Shown in pieces: positions 1 through 9,740 of a DNA stretch of 64,000 nucleotides. Under the pieces are notes generated by a model that ran no database searches, was not told the DNA's origin, and worked only from the letters and a program-made list of their open reading frames with translations. The translations under genes were made by a program, and so were the position numbers. Position 1 is the stretch's first letter. Each line of letters opens with the position of its first letter. Where the stretch lies: NCBI RefSeq assembly GCF_003028575.1, contig NZ_PYUD01000003.1:310001-374000 (forward strand). Direction: 5' to 3'. Source of the stretch: Halomonas urumqiensis (GTDB lineage: Bacteria; Pseudomonadota; Gammaproteobacteria; Pseudomonadales; Halomonadaceae).

Positions 1-696
1 GTAACCATCGGCGATCTGCTGCACGCTGTCGTCGAGATCCGGCATCGGCGCCACAGAATAGCGCAGGATACCGTCGACATGGACGTTCTCGGCCATCGGG
101 TAGAACACCACCTGACCATCGCGGCCACGCACGGCGATGATCGACACTTCACGCACGAAGTCGACGAAGGCCTCCACGATCAGCCGCGGATGGTTGATCG
201 AACGCCACGCCTCGGCGGCATCCGCCGGGTCGCGCAACACCGCCTGACCCTTGCCGTCATAGCCTTCGGTGACCGACTTGGCCACCACCGGGCAGCCCAG
301 CTCGCGCGCCGCCGCCTCGAGCTCGTCCGCATGTTCGACCAGCCGATAGGCCGGGGTGGGAATGCCCAGCCGGTCGAACAGCGCCTTCTCCTCGGCGCGG
401 TTCTGGCAGATGCGAATCGCCTCGCTGGAGGGAAACACCGGAGTGTGCTCCTCGATCGCACGCACCAGGGCCACCGGCAGATGCTCGAACTCGTAGGTGA
501 CCAGGTCGACCTTGTCGAGGAATGCCGCCAGGTGCTTCTGGTCGGTGTCGATCATCACGTCACCGATGCCGGCGCTGGGGTGGCCGGTGGTGTCCATGAA
601 GGTGAAGCGGTTGGCAAGCGGGTACCCCGCAAGCGCCAACATGCGGCCAAGCTGGCCGGCACCCAGTACACCGATATTCAGAGGCGCAACGTTCAT
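1..696 (-). CDS. purK: N5-carboxyaminoimidazole ribonucleotide synthase, partial
   Basis: ATP-grasp enzyme that converts AIR, bicarbonate and ATP to N5-CAIR in de novo purine synthesis, in the cytosol. The reading frame starts at an ATG at 694-696 and stays open to the left edge, so only the first 232 residues of roughly 350-380 are present. The N-terminus has the PurK nucleotide-binding start (NIGVLGAGQLGRML, residues 7-20) and the family segments around TYEFEHLP and GYDGKGQ. It begins 10 bases after the purE stop, giving the usual purE-purK operon. Identification is firm; the C-terminal part cannot be seen. Confidence 0.95.
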   Translation of the reverse strand, partial: MNVAPLNIGVLGAGQLGRMLALAGYPLANRFTFMDTTGHPSAGIGDVMIDTDQKHLAAFLDKVDLVTYEFEHLPVALVRAIEEHTPVFPSSEAIRICQNRAEEKALFDRLGIPTPAYRLVEHADELEAAARELGCPVVAKSVTEGYDGKGQAVLRDPADAAEAWRSINHPRLIVEAFVDFVREVSIIAVRGRDGQVVFYPMAENVHVDGILRYSVAPMPDLDDSVQQIADGY

Positions 697-706
697 GGCC
701 TATACC

Positions 707-1246
<540 letters not shown>

Positions 1247-1296
1247 GACCTGCTCCTCGACACTAGGACGGTAGGAAATAGAGGGCACATAGTCTA

Positions 1297-1316
1297 ACGG
1301 CGCCCGCAGGCGCCGT
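1297..1316 (-). terminator. hairpin after the TAXI TRAP operon
   Basis: Arms ACGGCGCC and GGCGCCGT around a CGCA loop sit between the TRAP permease stop (1341) and the purE start (1246). The stem is GC-rich, but no T-run follows on either strand, so intrinsic termination is only possible. Confidence 0.4.
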
Positions 1317-1340
1317 CATCTTGACCATTTGGGCAGTACC

Positions 1341-3350
1341 TCATCCTCCGTAGGTGGCAACTTCACGTCGGCTGGCCCACCAGTTGCCGACGATCACCAG
1401 TACCATTACCGCGGCGCCGGCGATCTCCACCATCAGGCTGGGATAGAAGACGCCGACGATCGCCGGCAGCAGCAGCAGCCGCATCGGCCACGCCATGCGC
1501 GTGAACAGGTAACCTTCCAGTGCCGCGGCGAACGCCCCCAGCGCCAGCAGGCCGGTGAAGCCCGTCCACACCAGCAAGGGCACAGGGCCACCGATGATGA
1601 TCTCGGGGTTGTAGACCATGAACAGCGGGATCAGGTACAGGCCCTTGGCGAACTTCCACGCCTGGAAGCCGGTTTCCATGGGCTTGGCCCCGGCAATCGC
1701 CGCCCCGGCAAACCCGGCGAGGGCTATCGGTGGCGTCACGTTGGAGTCCTGGGAGTACCAGAACACCACCAGGTGGGCGATCAACAACGGCACGCCGAAC
1801 TCTGCCGTCAGCGCCGGACCGACCAGCACGATCAACACGATGTAGCTGGCCGTGACCGGCAGCCCCATGCCCAGCACCAGGCTCGCCAGCAGCACCATGA
1901 CCAGCGCCAGCAACAGGTTGCCACCTGAGAAGGCCATCATCATCGCCGAGAACTTGAGGCCAAGGCCGGTCAACCCGACCACACCGACGATGATCCCTGC
2001 CACGGCGCAGGCCATGGAGACGGCGACGGCATTGCGGGCACCCAGCTCCAGCGCTTCAAACAGCTTGCAAAGGCCATTGCGCACCGCAAGCTGAAGGCGG
2101 TCGGCGGTCACCGGCTCGCCCTGCCCAGGTGCCACGAACAGGAACCACACGGCAAAGCGCAGCACGGCCACTGCCAGCATGGTCAGCACCGCATAGAAGC
2201 CCACGCGCATGGGCGACATGTTCATCACCAGCAGCCACACCAGCACCGCCAGCGGCAAAAGGAAATGCCATCCGGCACGCATCACCTCACGCATCTGCGG
2301 CAACTCACTGCGCGCCATGCCCTGCATGCCTTGCTTGAGGGCGATGATATGCACGAACAGGTAGACGGTGGAGAAATACATGATCGCCGGCAGGATGCTG
2401 ACCTTGACCACCTCCAGGTACGGCATGCGGGTGTACTCGGCGATCAGAAAGGCGCCGGCACCCATCAGCGGCGGCATGATCTGGCCACCCGTTGACGCGG
2501 CCGCTTCGATACCCCCGGCCTGGTGCGGCTTGTACCCCAGGCGCTTCATCAAGGGGATGGTGAAGGCCCCGGTGGTCACCACGTTGGCAATGGCACTGCC
2601 GGAGATCGACCCCATGCCCGCCGAGGCGATGACCGCCGCCTTGGCCGGCCCGCCGCGCTGGCGGCCGGTGGCGGCATAGGCCATGTCGATAAAGAACTTG
2701 CCGGCCCCGGTAACCTCGAGAAACGCCCCGAACAGCACGAAGATGAAAATATAGGTGGCGGCGACCCCCAGCGGCAGGCCGAAGATGCCCTCCTGGCCCA
2801 GGTAGAGCTGCCCCACGACCCGATCGATGTTGTAGCCCCGGTGTTCGAGGATGCCGGGCAGGAATTGCCCCAGCCACGGCAACTCGCCCCTCGGCCCCGA
2901 AAAGGCGTAGAGGATCGCCAGCGCGCCGATGATGGTCATGCCCAGCCCCACCGCGCGGCGGCTGGCCTCGAGCACCGTCAGGGTGGCGATACAGCCCACC
3001 ATGATGTCGGTCTGGCTCCAGAACCCGGCGCGGCTGATGATCTCGTCGAGAAACAGCACCAGGTAGCCACCAGTGATCAGCGCGCCGGCAAGGAACACGG
3101 CATCAATACTCCAGCTAATCAGGCCACGGCGGCGCTTTGGTCCGAGCAGCGGAAACATCAGGAAAGCCAGCGTCATGATCAGCATCAAGTGGATGCTGCG
3201 CTGATAGAAAAGTCCCAGGGGCTGAATACCCGCAGAGTAGAGCTGGAACAGCGACAATCCCACCGCCACCAGAGTGATCGCCCAGAGTACCGGACGGGCA
3301 TGATTCGCCTGGCTGCCGGGGATGATGGGTGAGGTTCCCGAATCAGTCAT
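1341..3350 (-). CDS. TAXI-type TRAP transporter, fused DctQM permease
   Basis: Membrane component of a tripartite, ATP-independent importer driven by an ion gradient. At 669 aa it is a fusion of the small (4-TM) and large (12-TM) permease subunits, which is the rule for TAXI-family TRAP systems. Many hydrophobic segments are visible from about residue 22, and the large-subunit core contains GSISGSAIANVVTTG and the GGQIMPPLMG loop typical of TRAP permeases. Its start overlaps the end of the DUF1850 gene by 8 bases, so the two are translationally coupled. The substrate is not evident; TAXI systems are often linked to glutamate or other organic acids. Confidence 0.92.
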   Translation of the reverse strand: MTDSGTSPIIPGSQANHARPVLWAITLVAVGLSLFQLYSAGIQPLGLFYQRSIHLMLIMTLAFLMFPLLGPKRRRGLISWSIDAVFLAGALITGGYLVLFLDEIISRAGFWSQTDIMVGCIATLTVLEASRRAVGLGMTIIGALAILYAFSGPRGELPWLGQFLPGILEHRGYNIDRVVGQLYLGQEGIFGLPLGVAATYIFIFVLFGAFLEVTGAGKFFIDMAYAATGRQRGGPAKAAVIASAGMGSISGSAIANVVTTGAFTIPLMKRLGYKPHQAGGIEAAASTGGQIMPPLMGAGAFLIAEYTRMPYLEVVKVSILPAIMYFSTVYLFVHIIALKQGMQGMARSELPQMREVMRAGWHFLLPLAVLVWLLVMNMSPMRVGFYAVLTMLAVAVLRFAVWFLFVAPGQGEPVTADRLQLAVRNGLCKLFEALELGARNAVAVSMACAVAGIIVGVVGLTGLGLKFSAMMMAFSGGNLLLALVMVLLASLVLGMGLPVTASYIVLIVLVGPALTAEFGVPLLIAHLVVFWYSQDSNVTPPIALAGFAGAAIAGAKPMETGFQAWKFAKGLYLIPLFMVYNPEIIIGGPVPLLVWTGFTGLLALGAFAAALEGYLFTRMAWPMRLLLLPAIVGVFYPSLMVEIAGAAVMVLVIVGNWWASRREVATYGG

Positions 3351-3882
3351 CGTGGTTCTCTCGAAGGGGGGTATCGGGCAGCATCAGGCGAATCGTCACC
3401 GCCTGGTCGGCAGCCAGGCCACTCAGGCTCACGCGCGAATCCTCGAACACCAGGCGGTGATCGACATCCACTGACCCAACGCGCAACCGGTAGGCATTGC
3501 CCGGCACCGCTTCATTGATATTCTCGATCCAGTAGCCACCCTCGCCATCAGACACCTGGGTACCACGCCCGGGAATGTGGTCGAGGCCGGCGGCGAAATC
3601 CGGCAAATGGCTGCGCACCAGCACCATGCGTCCATCGCGATGCCTGTAGCAATCCAGCACCGGAAAACCCGCGACCGAGTGGTTCCACTCCAGGCACCAG
3701 CCATGGCCTTCGGGCATCGACACATCGACAAGACGCTGCTCGCCTGAATCGACCACGATCAGCCGTGCGTCGTCATCCTGGGCATGCGCAAGCGAGTGGC
3801 CGAGGGTGGCTTGCGTGGCCACACAAAACAGCAGGGCGGGCAGCAAGGCCCGCCCTGTGTAAAGGCGCGTGGATCGCATCAT
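3343..3882 (-). CDS. DUF1850 family protein of a TAXI TRAP operon
   Basis: A 179-residue protein with a probable N-terminal signal peptide (hydrophobic residues 12-24, likely cleavage near residue 34), so probably periplasmic. The body has the DUF1850 pattern: a WNHSV motif, a central glycine-rich stretch (HIPGRGTQ) and a final beta-rich segment. DUF1850 genes commonly lie between TAXI binding-protein and fused-permease genes, exactly as here: 3 bases after the binding-protein stop and 8 bases overlapping the permease start. Its role is unknown; the position suggests an accessory subunit. The start could also be the adjacent ATG one codon later. Confidence 0.85.
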   Translation of the reverse strand: MMRSTRLYTGRALLPALLFCVATQATLGHSLAHAQDDDARLIVVDSGEQRLVDVSMPEGHGWCLEWNHSVAGFPVLDCYRHRDGRMVLVRSHLPDFAAGLDHIPGRGTQVSDGEGGYWIENINEAVPGNAYRLRVGSVDVDHRLVFEDSRVSLSGLAADQAVTIRLMLPDTPLRENHDD

Positions 3883-3885
3883 CGA

Positions 3886-4845
3886 TCAAGGACGCTGATG
3901 GTCGGCCAACTCAGCACCCACTTCCTCGTAATAGCGCAGCGCGCCCGGGTGAAAGGCAATCGGTGTGGAATCGACACTGAAGTCAACGGTAGTGTCGTTG
4001 GCCGCGGGGTGGATGGCGATCAGCTCATCGGTCTGCTCGAACAGCAACTTGGTGACCTGATAAGCCATCTCCTCATCCATCTCGCTGCTCACCACCAGCA
4101 CGTTGGGAATGCTGATGGTCTGCACGCCCTCGTCCATTCCCTCGTAGAGGCCGGCGCGCAGTTCATAGGCGGCAAACACTGGTTCTACCTCACGGGCATT
4201 ATCGATTTCCTCATCGCTCAAGCCAATCAGGCGAATATCGCGTGTCGTGGCCAGGTTGAGGATCGAACTGGTAGGCGGCCCCACGCTCCAGAAGCCAGCA
4301 TCGATGTCACCATCGCGGATGGCATCGGCGGTTTCGTTGAAGTTCAAGCGGCGCGGCTCGAAATCATCGTAACTGATACCGTTCGCTTCAAGCAGCGCGC
4401 GGGCGTTGAGCTCGGTGCCGCTGCCCGGCGCACCGACCGAGACAGTCTTGCCTTCGAGGTCAGACAAGGACTCGATGTCGGAATCTGCAAGGGTCACCAA
4501 CTGCACGGCATTGGGATAGATAGAGGCCAGTGCGCGGAGATTGTCGAGTTGACGATCCTCGAAGTCGCCGGTGCCGTTATAGGCCTGATAGACGGTATCG
4601 GCAAGCGCCAGGGCGATGTCGGAATCGCCACGCCACACAAGCCCCATGTTTTCGACGGAAGCCCCGGTGACCTCGGCCACCGCACTGGTGCCGTCGATAT
4701 TATTGTTGATCAGCTCGGCGAGCCCGCCGCCGTAGGGGTAATAGGTCCCGCCGGTGCCACCGGTGGCAATGGAAATCTGCTGGGCCGCGGCCATTGGGGC
4801 CGCAACCATCAAGGTGGTGGCCAAGGCGTACTTCAGCTTGTTCAT
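3886..4845 (-). CDS. TAXI family TRAP solute-binding protein
   Basis: Periplasmic binding subunit of the TAXI TRAP system encoded by this operon, 319 aa. Residues 1-21 form a signal peptide (positive start, hydrophobic core, AAA before QQ). The mature N-terminus has the hallmark TGGTGGTYYPYGG motif, followed by the SVGAPGSGTELNARALL segment and the DAGFWSVGPPTSSI region of the family. It is the first gene of its operon, so the promoter should lie just above 4845. The ligand cannot be deduced. Confidence 0.95.
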   Translation of the reverse strand: MNKLKYALATTLMVAAPMAAAQQISIATGGTGGTYYPYGGGLAELINNNIDGTSAVAEVTGASVENMGLVWRGDSDIALALADTVYQAYNGTGDFEDRQLDNLRALASIYPNAVQLVTLADSDIESLSDLEGKTVSVGAPGSGTELNARALLEANGISYDDFEPRRLNFNETADAIRDGDIDAGFWSVGPPTSSILNLATTRDIRLIGLSDEEIDNAREVEPVFAAYELRAGLYEGMDEGVQTISIPNVLVVSSEMDEEMAYQVTKLLFEQTDELIAIHPAANDTTVDFSVDSTPIAFHPGALRYYEEVGAELADHQRP

Positions 4846-5186
4846 GTGCGTCCTCCGGTATGAAACCGATCATTATGTGATTGTCATGGCGCACGGGCTG
4901 TGTTGCCCATCTGGTACACGCCTGCATTCAAGCTAGCACGCCTCAAGCGTGAGAGACCACGACGCCTATTTCTACGTTATCCGGATGTGCATCGATCCCT
5001 CCATTTCCGCTTCCCCGATCCCCGGCGATCATCGCACCAATGGGGCTTTGGCAAGCGAAATACCCACTTGCAAGAAGCGCCTGGCATGAGCCCATTCCAT
5101 GCCACCAAAGGATCATCGAATCCATACTGGCAAAAACCTCCACTAGCCTCCATGATGTGTCTGTCGCCATCGCCCACTGGAGCATC
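4846..5186. other. intergenic region, 341 bases
   Basis: Divergent region between the TAXI operon and the HTH gene. It must hold the promoter of the TAXI operon. I see no convincing sigma-70 pair, long inverted repeat or RNA gene. An open frame runs from 5040 into the HTH gene, but its first 49 codons look non-coding. Confidence 0.5.
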
Positions 5187-5465
5187 ATGAGCACTGCACG
5201 TCGTACCACCACTGCGGAACTCCTCGACCCCCCGCGAAGCAGCCCTGACCTCGATGTCAGGGACTTGGAAACACGTTCACGCCTCATGCGTATCGTGACT
5301 CGGCTGATTGCCGTGTCAGAGCTTGGCAGCAGAGAGATCGCCCGCCGAGCAGGCCTTCCGGCACAAAAGGTCAGTGACCTGCTGTGCGGCAAGCTCGAGC
5401 ATCTATCGCTCGACGAGCTGAAACAGCTCTACCACACTATTGATCCACCGATGACGTCTCACTAG
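5187..5465 (+). CDS. small XRE/HigA-like helix-turn-helix protein
   Basis: A 92-residue protein whose residues about 30-80 form a helix-turn-helix (RLIAVSELGSREIARRAG, then LPAQKVSDLLCGKLEHLS), as in XRE/HigA-type regulators. I chose the ATG at 5187, preceded by GGAG, because the upstream in-frame extension to 5040 has no recognisable domain. No toxin gene is adjacent, so it is either an orphan antitoxin-like regulator or a local repressor. It is divergent from the TAXI TRAP operon, which makes that operon a possible target. A terminator hairpin follows 56 bases after the stop. Confidence 0.75.
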   Translation: MSTARRTTTAELLDPPRSSPDLDVRDLETRSRLMRIVTRLIAVSELGSREIARRAGLPAQKVSDLLCGKLEHLSLDELKQLYHTIDPPMTSH

Positions 5466-5521
5466 AGCTCGTCTTGTAGTTCACCCAGATAGTTCACACC
5501 GAATAGTTCTCACCAAACACT

Positions 5522-5559
5522 GCGCCCCTGCCGGTCATCCGGCAGGGGCGCTTCTCTTT
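5522..5559 (+). terminator. rho-independent terminator after the HTH gene
   Basis: Perfect 13-bp stem (GCGCCCCTGCCGG, loop TCAT, complementary arm to 5551) followed by TTCTCTTT on the plus strand. It lies between the converging HTH and SDR genes and may act in both directions. Confidence 0.85.
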
Positions 5560-5600
5560 GGCTCGGGGGCCTTCCCGCGAGGCATTGGTGCGGTATTTCC

Positions 5601-6374
5601 CTATCGATTCCTCATCGCCGGCAGCCCCACCCCGGTGGACTGGAAGCCGCCATCGGCAGCCACCACCTGGCCGGTCACGTAAGACGCCTTGGTGGAGCAC
5701 AAGAAAACGATCACTTCGGCAATCTCGCGCTCCGAGCCGTAGCGGTTGAGCGGAATGGCGTCATGGTAGGCAGCGCGGATCTCGGCGGTGTGCACGGCCA
5801 GGGCCAGCTTGGTATCCACCGGGCCTGGGGCCACGCAATTGGCGCGGATGCCATGCTCGCCAAGCTCAGCAGCCTGCTGCTGGGTCAGGTGGATGATGGC
5901 CGCCTTGGAGGTACCGTAGGCGACCCGCAGGGTACTGGCGCGCAACCCGGAGATCGAAGCGATGTTGACGATGGCCCCACGGGCGGCCTTGAGCAGCGGC
6001 AGCATCGCCTGGGAAGTCAGGAAGACACCGTCGAGGTTGGTCGCCATCACCTCTCGCCAGGTGGCGTAGTCGGTCTCTTCCAGGGGCCGAAAATCGGCCA
6101 CGCCGGCGTTGTTGACCAAGGCATCGACCCGGCCATGGCGCTGCGTCAGCTCGCGAGCCAGTTCGGTCACCTGGTCGGGCTCGGAGATGTCGCAGACCAG
6201 TGGCTCGGTGCCGGAAAGCGCGGAAGACACCCTCTCCAGCTCGGGCGCGTCGCGGTCGACCATCACCACCGTGAAGCCCTGTTCGAGGAAGAGTTGCGTG
6301 GTCGAAAGGCCAATGCCACGGGCAGCCCCCGTCACCACGGCGACAGGGGAAGCGCTGGGGGGAGAACTCGTCAT
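5601..6374 (-). CDS. SDR family NAD(P)-dependent oxidoreductase
   Basis: A classical short-chain dehydrogenase/reductase of 257 aa. The cofactor motif TGAARGIG is at residues 15-22, NNAG at 88-91, a serine near 140-142 and the YxxxK pair at Tyr153/Lys157. The ATG at 6374 is chosen because AAGGAG lies 6 bases upstream; an ATG seven codons earlier lacks this. It lies downstream of dctM in the same direction, so it is probably the last gene of the dctPQM-SDR unit and oxidises or reduces a hydroxyl/keto group of the imported compound. The exact substrate is unknown. Confidence 0.9.
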   Translation of the reverse strand: MTSSPPSASPVAVVTGAARGIGLSTTQLFLEQGFTVVMVDRDAPELERVSSALSGTEPLVCDISEPDQVTELARELTQRHGRVDALVNNAGVADFRPLEETDYATWREVMATNLDGVFLTSQAMLPLLKAARGAIVNIASISGLRASTLRVAYGTSKAAIIHLTQQQAAELGEHGIRANCVAPGPVDTKLALAVHTAEIRAAYHDAIPLNRYGSEREIAEVIVFLCSTKASYVTGQVVAADGGFQSTGVGLPAMRNR

Positions 6375-6466
6375 CAGTGGCTCCTTTTCCGACAAGGTAA
6401 GTCGGTCAAAATACGTCGGGCGAAATCAGACAGTCGAATCAAGACAGTCGAACCAGGACGCTTGAA

Positions 6467-7816
6467 TCAGTTCAGCGCGTTCACCAGCATCAGCGAAAGC
6501 GCGGGGAAAGCGGCAATGATCGCCAAACCCACCAGGCAGATCAGCAAGAATGGCAGAGCGCCCTTTGCCACCTGCTCGATGGAGAGCTGGGTCACGTTGG
6601 CCGCCACGTAGAGGTTGATCCCCACTGGCGGCGTGATCAGCCCGATAGAGAGGTTGACCATCAGCAGCACGCCGAACCACACCGGATCCCAGCCCATTTC
6701 GTGGACCACCGGCAGGAAGATCGGCAGCGAAATGAACATCACGGTGACGGCATCCATGAACATCCCCACCAGCAACAGGATCAGCATGATCACCAGCAGG
6801 ATCACCCATTCGTTGTCGCTCATGCCCAGCAGCAGGCCCGAGTAAGTGCCTACCAGGTCATCCACGGTGACCACCCAGCCGAACAGGCTGGCATAGGCCA
6901 CCACCAGCATCACCACCGCCGAGGACGACGCGGCGTCGCCAAGCGCTTCGTAGAGCTTGGACACGCTCAGCGTGCGATAGGCAAGGGCACCGACACACAG
7001 GGCGTAGACGGTGGCCACCAGCGCCGCCTCGGTGGGCGTGAAGATGCCGGAGTAGATGCCGCCGAGGATCACCACCGGGGTCATCAGGCCCCAGAAGGAC
7101 TCGCGGAAGGTCAGCCACAACCGCCGCCGGTAGGGAAGCTCGGCATGGGGGCTAAGGCCCATGGCCCTGACGCTGGGGGAATCCCCCTGGCCAGCCTCCA
7201 CCGGGTGACGCGACACCCGCCCCAGCGGCAGGGTCACCACCATGATCAACCCCATCAGGATGCCGGGCAGGATCGCGGCGAGAAACAGCTTGGAGATCGA
7301 GGTTTCGGCGATCACCCCGTAGATCACCAGGCCGATCGAGGGCGGGATCACGATCGACAGCGCCGCCCCGGTACATACCAGGCCCGCCGCATAGGCGCGG
7401 CGATAGCCGTCCTCTTCCATGCCCTTGATGATCATCGGCCCGATCGCCGCCACCGAGGCGGGTCCCGAACCACTGACCGCCCCCCAGAACAGGCAGACCA
7501 CGGTGCCTACCACGCCCATGCCACCCGGCAGGCCACCGACCAGCACGCGGAAGAAGCGGATCATGCGCTCGGCGATACCCAGCGAGCCCATTAGGGTGCC
7601 CGCCAGGATGAAGAAAGGGATGGCCAGCAGCGAGAACTTGGTGATGCCGGTAGCGATCAGGTCACCGGCCATGTCAAGGCCAAAGCCCATGTGCCACATG
7701 GCGTAGACCGCGGAGAGCCCCAGTGAAAAGGCCACCGGCACGCGCAAAAGCATCAGCAGGAAGAACACCAGGACCATCTGGGTGCCAGGGGTGAAGCCGG
7801 CGACGAACTCAAACAT
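6467..7816 (-). CDS. dctM: TRAP transporter large permease DctM
   Basis: Large membrane subunit (12-TM type, 449 aa) of a DctPQM TRAP importer. The sequence is a series of hydrophobic helices with the conserved loops GAVSGSGPASVAAIG, IPPSIGLVIYG and the C-terminal ITPPVGINLYVA. The start at ATG 7816 overlaps the dctQ end by 8 bases; an in-frame ATG eight codons upstream would lengthen the overlap. Transcribed with dctQ (upstream) and the SDR gene (downstream). Confidence 0.94.
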   Translation of the reverse strand: MFEFVAGFTPGTQMVLVFFLLMLLRVPVAFSLGLSAVYAMWHMGFGLDMAGDLIATGITKFSLLAIPFFILAGTLMGSLGIAERMIRFFRVLVGGLPGGMGVVGTVVCLFWGAVSGSGPASVAAIGPMIIKGMEEDGYRRAYAAGLVCTGAALSIVIPPSIGLVIYGVIAETSISKLFLAAILPGILMGLIMVVTLPLGRVSRHPVEAGQGDSPSVRAMGLSPHAELPYRRRLWLTFRESFWGLMTPVVILGGIYSGIFTPTEAALVATVYALCVGALAYRTLSVSKLYEALGDAASSSAVVMLVVAYASLFGWVVTVDDLVGTYSGLLLGMSDNEWVILLVIMLILLLVGMFMDAVTVMFISLPIFLPVVHEMGWDPVWFGVLLMVNLSIGLITPPVGINLYVAANVTQLSIEQVAKGALPFLLICLVGLAIIAAFPALSLMLVNALN

Positions 7817-8300
7817 CGGGAATGGCCCTCTCCACGGCACGCCCCTTGCGAGCCTCCTCCACCAGACGCTGCAGGTAGCGGACGATGATCAGCGCAAAGC
7901 CGAATGGCACGGCCACTTGGTAGTACCAGGCAGGCAGGCCGAGCCCGTATGAGCGCATGCCGGAGTTCAGCTGGTTCATCAACACCTCGAGGGAAAAGTA
8001 GGCCGACAGGGCCAGCAAGAGGATCGACAGCGCCCCGGAGATGACGAACACCACCCAGCGCAAGGCCTTTGGCAGTACGTCATAAAGGAGGGTGACCGCC
8101 AGATGTTCACCGCGGCGGGCGGCGATGGCGGCGCCGAAGACGGTCAGGATCAAAAAGCCGTTGGTCAGCAACTCCTCGGTGGCCGCCAAGGAATAATTGG
8201 TGCCATAGCGAACCACCACGTTGGCGAAGCCCAGCAGCGTCATGCCGAGGAACAGCGCCGCGCAGACGATCTTCTCGGCTTCTCGCAATAGAAATTTCAT
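7809..8300 (-). CDS. dctQ: TRAP transporter small permease DctQ
   Basis: Small 4-TM subunit (163 aa) that links DctP docking to the DctM pore. Four hydrophobic segments are seen, with the typical ARRGEHLAV loop after the second helix. It overlaps dctM by 8 bases. The 242 bases separating it from dctP contain a structured repeat, an unusual interruption for a dctPQM operon that could lower downstream expression relative to the binding protein. Confidence 0.92.
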   Translation of the reverse strand: MKFLLREAEKIVCAALFLGMTLLGFANVVVRYGTNYSLAATEELLTNGFLILTVFGAAIAARRGEHLAVTLLYDVLPKALRWVVFVISGALSILLLALSAYFSLEVLMNQLNSGMRSYGLGLPAWYYQVAVPFGFALIIVRYLQRLVEEARKGRAVERAIPDV

Positions 8301-8397
8301 TGGTGACGCCCACTTTAGACGGTTACCGAAGGATGCAGGTACGAGAACTGCTGCGGGGGCGAGGCTATTCCAGCTAACGTCGCCTCGGGGCTAACCT

Positions 8398-8486
8398 GGG
8401 GCAGGCCGGCGCTGAGGCGCTGTGAACCCCTCCCTGGGCGCTACCGATTCCTTCCCTGGAATCGGACCTCCGCTTCGACCTGCCCC
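8398..8486. repeat. structured repeat, copy 1 (between dctP and dctQ)
   Basis: An 89-bp element bounded by inverted arms GGGGCAGG (8398-8405) and CCTGCCCC (8479-8486). Its 58-bp core (8414-8471) contains the inner palindrome CCGATTCCTTCC...GGAATCGG. The core matches the reverse complement of 10613-10671 with only two substitutions plus one extra terminal base. Part of it also occurs inside recB. REP/BIME-like dispersed repeats of this form are common between genes in gammaproteobacteria; the arms differ between copies but keep pairing. Confidence 0.88.
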
Positions 8487-8501
8487 CGGCGCCCCTCGGT
8501 A

Positions 8502-8527
8502 TATCCAGGCTGAGGCTGCCCTGGATA
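8502..8527 (-). terminator. weak hairpin downstream of dctP
   Basis: Inverted repeat TATCCAGG / CCTGGATA just after the dctP stop, before repeat copy 1. No T-run follows on the minus strand, so it could attenuate transcription or protect the dctP 3' end rather than terminate fully. Confidence 0.35.
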
Positions 8528-8542
8528 CACAGGGGCAAGCGA

Positions 8543-9550
8543 TCACTCGCCGCTGGCGTCGATCGCCTCCTGGAAGGCCGCGACGATCTCCGGACCCACC
8601 TGCTCGGCCCACTCATCGAAGGCCGGCTGGGTCGCCTCGCGGAAGGCAGCGATCTCCTCCTCGGAGAGCTCGGCGATCTCCATACCCTGCTCGCGCAGGA
8701 AGTCGAGCCCCTCAGCGGTGCTCTCGCGCGTGATCTCCACCTGGTAGGCCATGGCCTCCTCGGCCGCCTCACGGATCGCCGCCTGGGTATCGGCGTCGTA
8801 ACCGTCCCACTTCTCCTTGGAGATACCCAGGAAGATCGGGTCGTAGGAGTAGTGCCAGGCGGTCAGGTAGTCCTGCACCTCATAGACCTGCTGGGGAATG
8901 ATCACCGCGCCGATCGGGTTCTCCTGGGCATCCACCACACCCTGCTGCAGAGCCGTCATGGTCTCGGTCCACTGCATCTGCTGAGGGTTGGCGCCGAGTG
9001 CATTCATCACGTCGACGTACATGGGCCCCGCCACCCGCACGTTGAGCCCTTGCATGTCCTCGGGGGTGCGAATGGGGCCTACGCTGTTGGTCAGCTCGCG
9101 AAAACCGTTCTCGCCCCAGGCCAGCACCATGATGCCCTTATCCTCGAGAATCGCTTCCAGCAACTCGACCGGCTCACCCTGGGTGGTGGCGTCTACCTGA
9201 TCGTAATTGGCATACAGGTAAGGCAGTGAGAAGACCGCCATCTCCGGCACCAGCGGCGTCACGTTGATCGCCGAGGTGACCAGCAGATCCAGGGAGCCAC
9301 GCCCCACCATCTCGGCCTGGCGCATCTGGTCGCCTCCCGAGAGCTGGGCGTTGGGGAAGACACGCACGCTGTGCTCGCCGCCGGTCTTTTCCGACACCAG
9401 CTCGGCGAAGCGCTCGGCGCCCTGATGCCAGGTGGTGGAATCACCGGTGTTGTGGGACAGGCGCAGTTGCTCGGCCGAAGCGGTTCCCGCGGTCATTGCC
9501 GCAGCGACGGCGGCGGTGAGGGCCAGCTTGCGAATATCGAGTCTTTTCAT
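8543..9550 (-). CDS. dctP: TRAP transporter solute-binding protein DctP
   Basis: Periplasmic binding protein (335 aa) of the DctPQM system. A signal peptide covers residues 1-26 (ASA before EQLRLSHN). Family features include the SGGDQMRQAEMVGRGSLDL segment, GENGFRELTNS and the NVRVAGPMY region with the conserved arginine that pairs with a substrate carboxylate in DctP proteins; this suggests an organic acid ligand. It is first in its operon and divergent from an IclR regulator, which probably controls it. Confidence 0.95.
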   Translation of the reverse strand: MKRLDIRKLALTAAVAAAMTAGTASAEQLRLSHNTGDSTTWHQGAERFAELVSEKTGGEHSVRVFPNAQLSGGDQMRQAEMVGRGSLDLLVTSAINVTPLVPEMAVFSLPYLYANYDQVDATTQGEPVELLEAILEDKGIMVLAWGENGFRELTNSVGPIRTPEDMQGLNVRVAGPMYVDVMNALGANPQQMQWTETMTALQQGVVDAQENPIGAVIIPQQVYEVQDYLTAWHYSYDPIFLGISKEKWDGYDADTQAAIREAAEEAMAYQVEITRESTAEGLDFLREQGMEIAELSEEEIAAFREATQPAFDEWAEQVGPEIVAAFQEAIDASGE

Positions 9551-9624
9551 TGTGTTCTACTCCTTGAGTGGCGCGCTCGTGGATCGAGTCTTTTATTATC
9601 GCGGCAGATCATGACTCCACATAG

Positions 9625-9740
9625 TGGACCATGCTCCTGCCAAGGCAACAGGTGAAACTTGCCAAAGCGTCCCTTGAAAGTCAAACTCCGGCTTAAACCC
9701 ACACTATCACGGCATCAACTCTCAGAGACCAATGGTCCAT
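9625..9740. promoter_or_regulatory. candidate IclR sites between dctP and iclR
   Basis: The word ATGGTCCA occurs at 9732-9739, over the iclR start codon, and in reverse (TGGACCAT) at 9625-9632, inside the divergent promoter region. A pair of inverted identical words flanking a divergent promoter is what an autoregulating IclR protein would use. Only two 8-bp words support this. Confidence 0.4.

Noticed and set aside
5040..5186. 49-codon extension of the small HTH protein
   Set aside because: The added sequence has no domain character, and ATG 5187 has a GGAG upstream and starts close to the HTH core.
8398..8486. Repeat copy 1 as an insertion sequence end or attachment site
   Set aside because: No transposase or integrase gene lies nearby and no target-site duplication is evident; the paired arms fit a REP/BIME-like element better.
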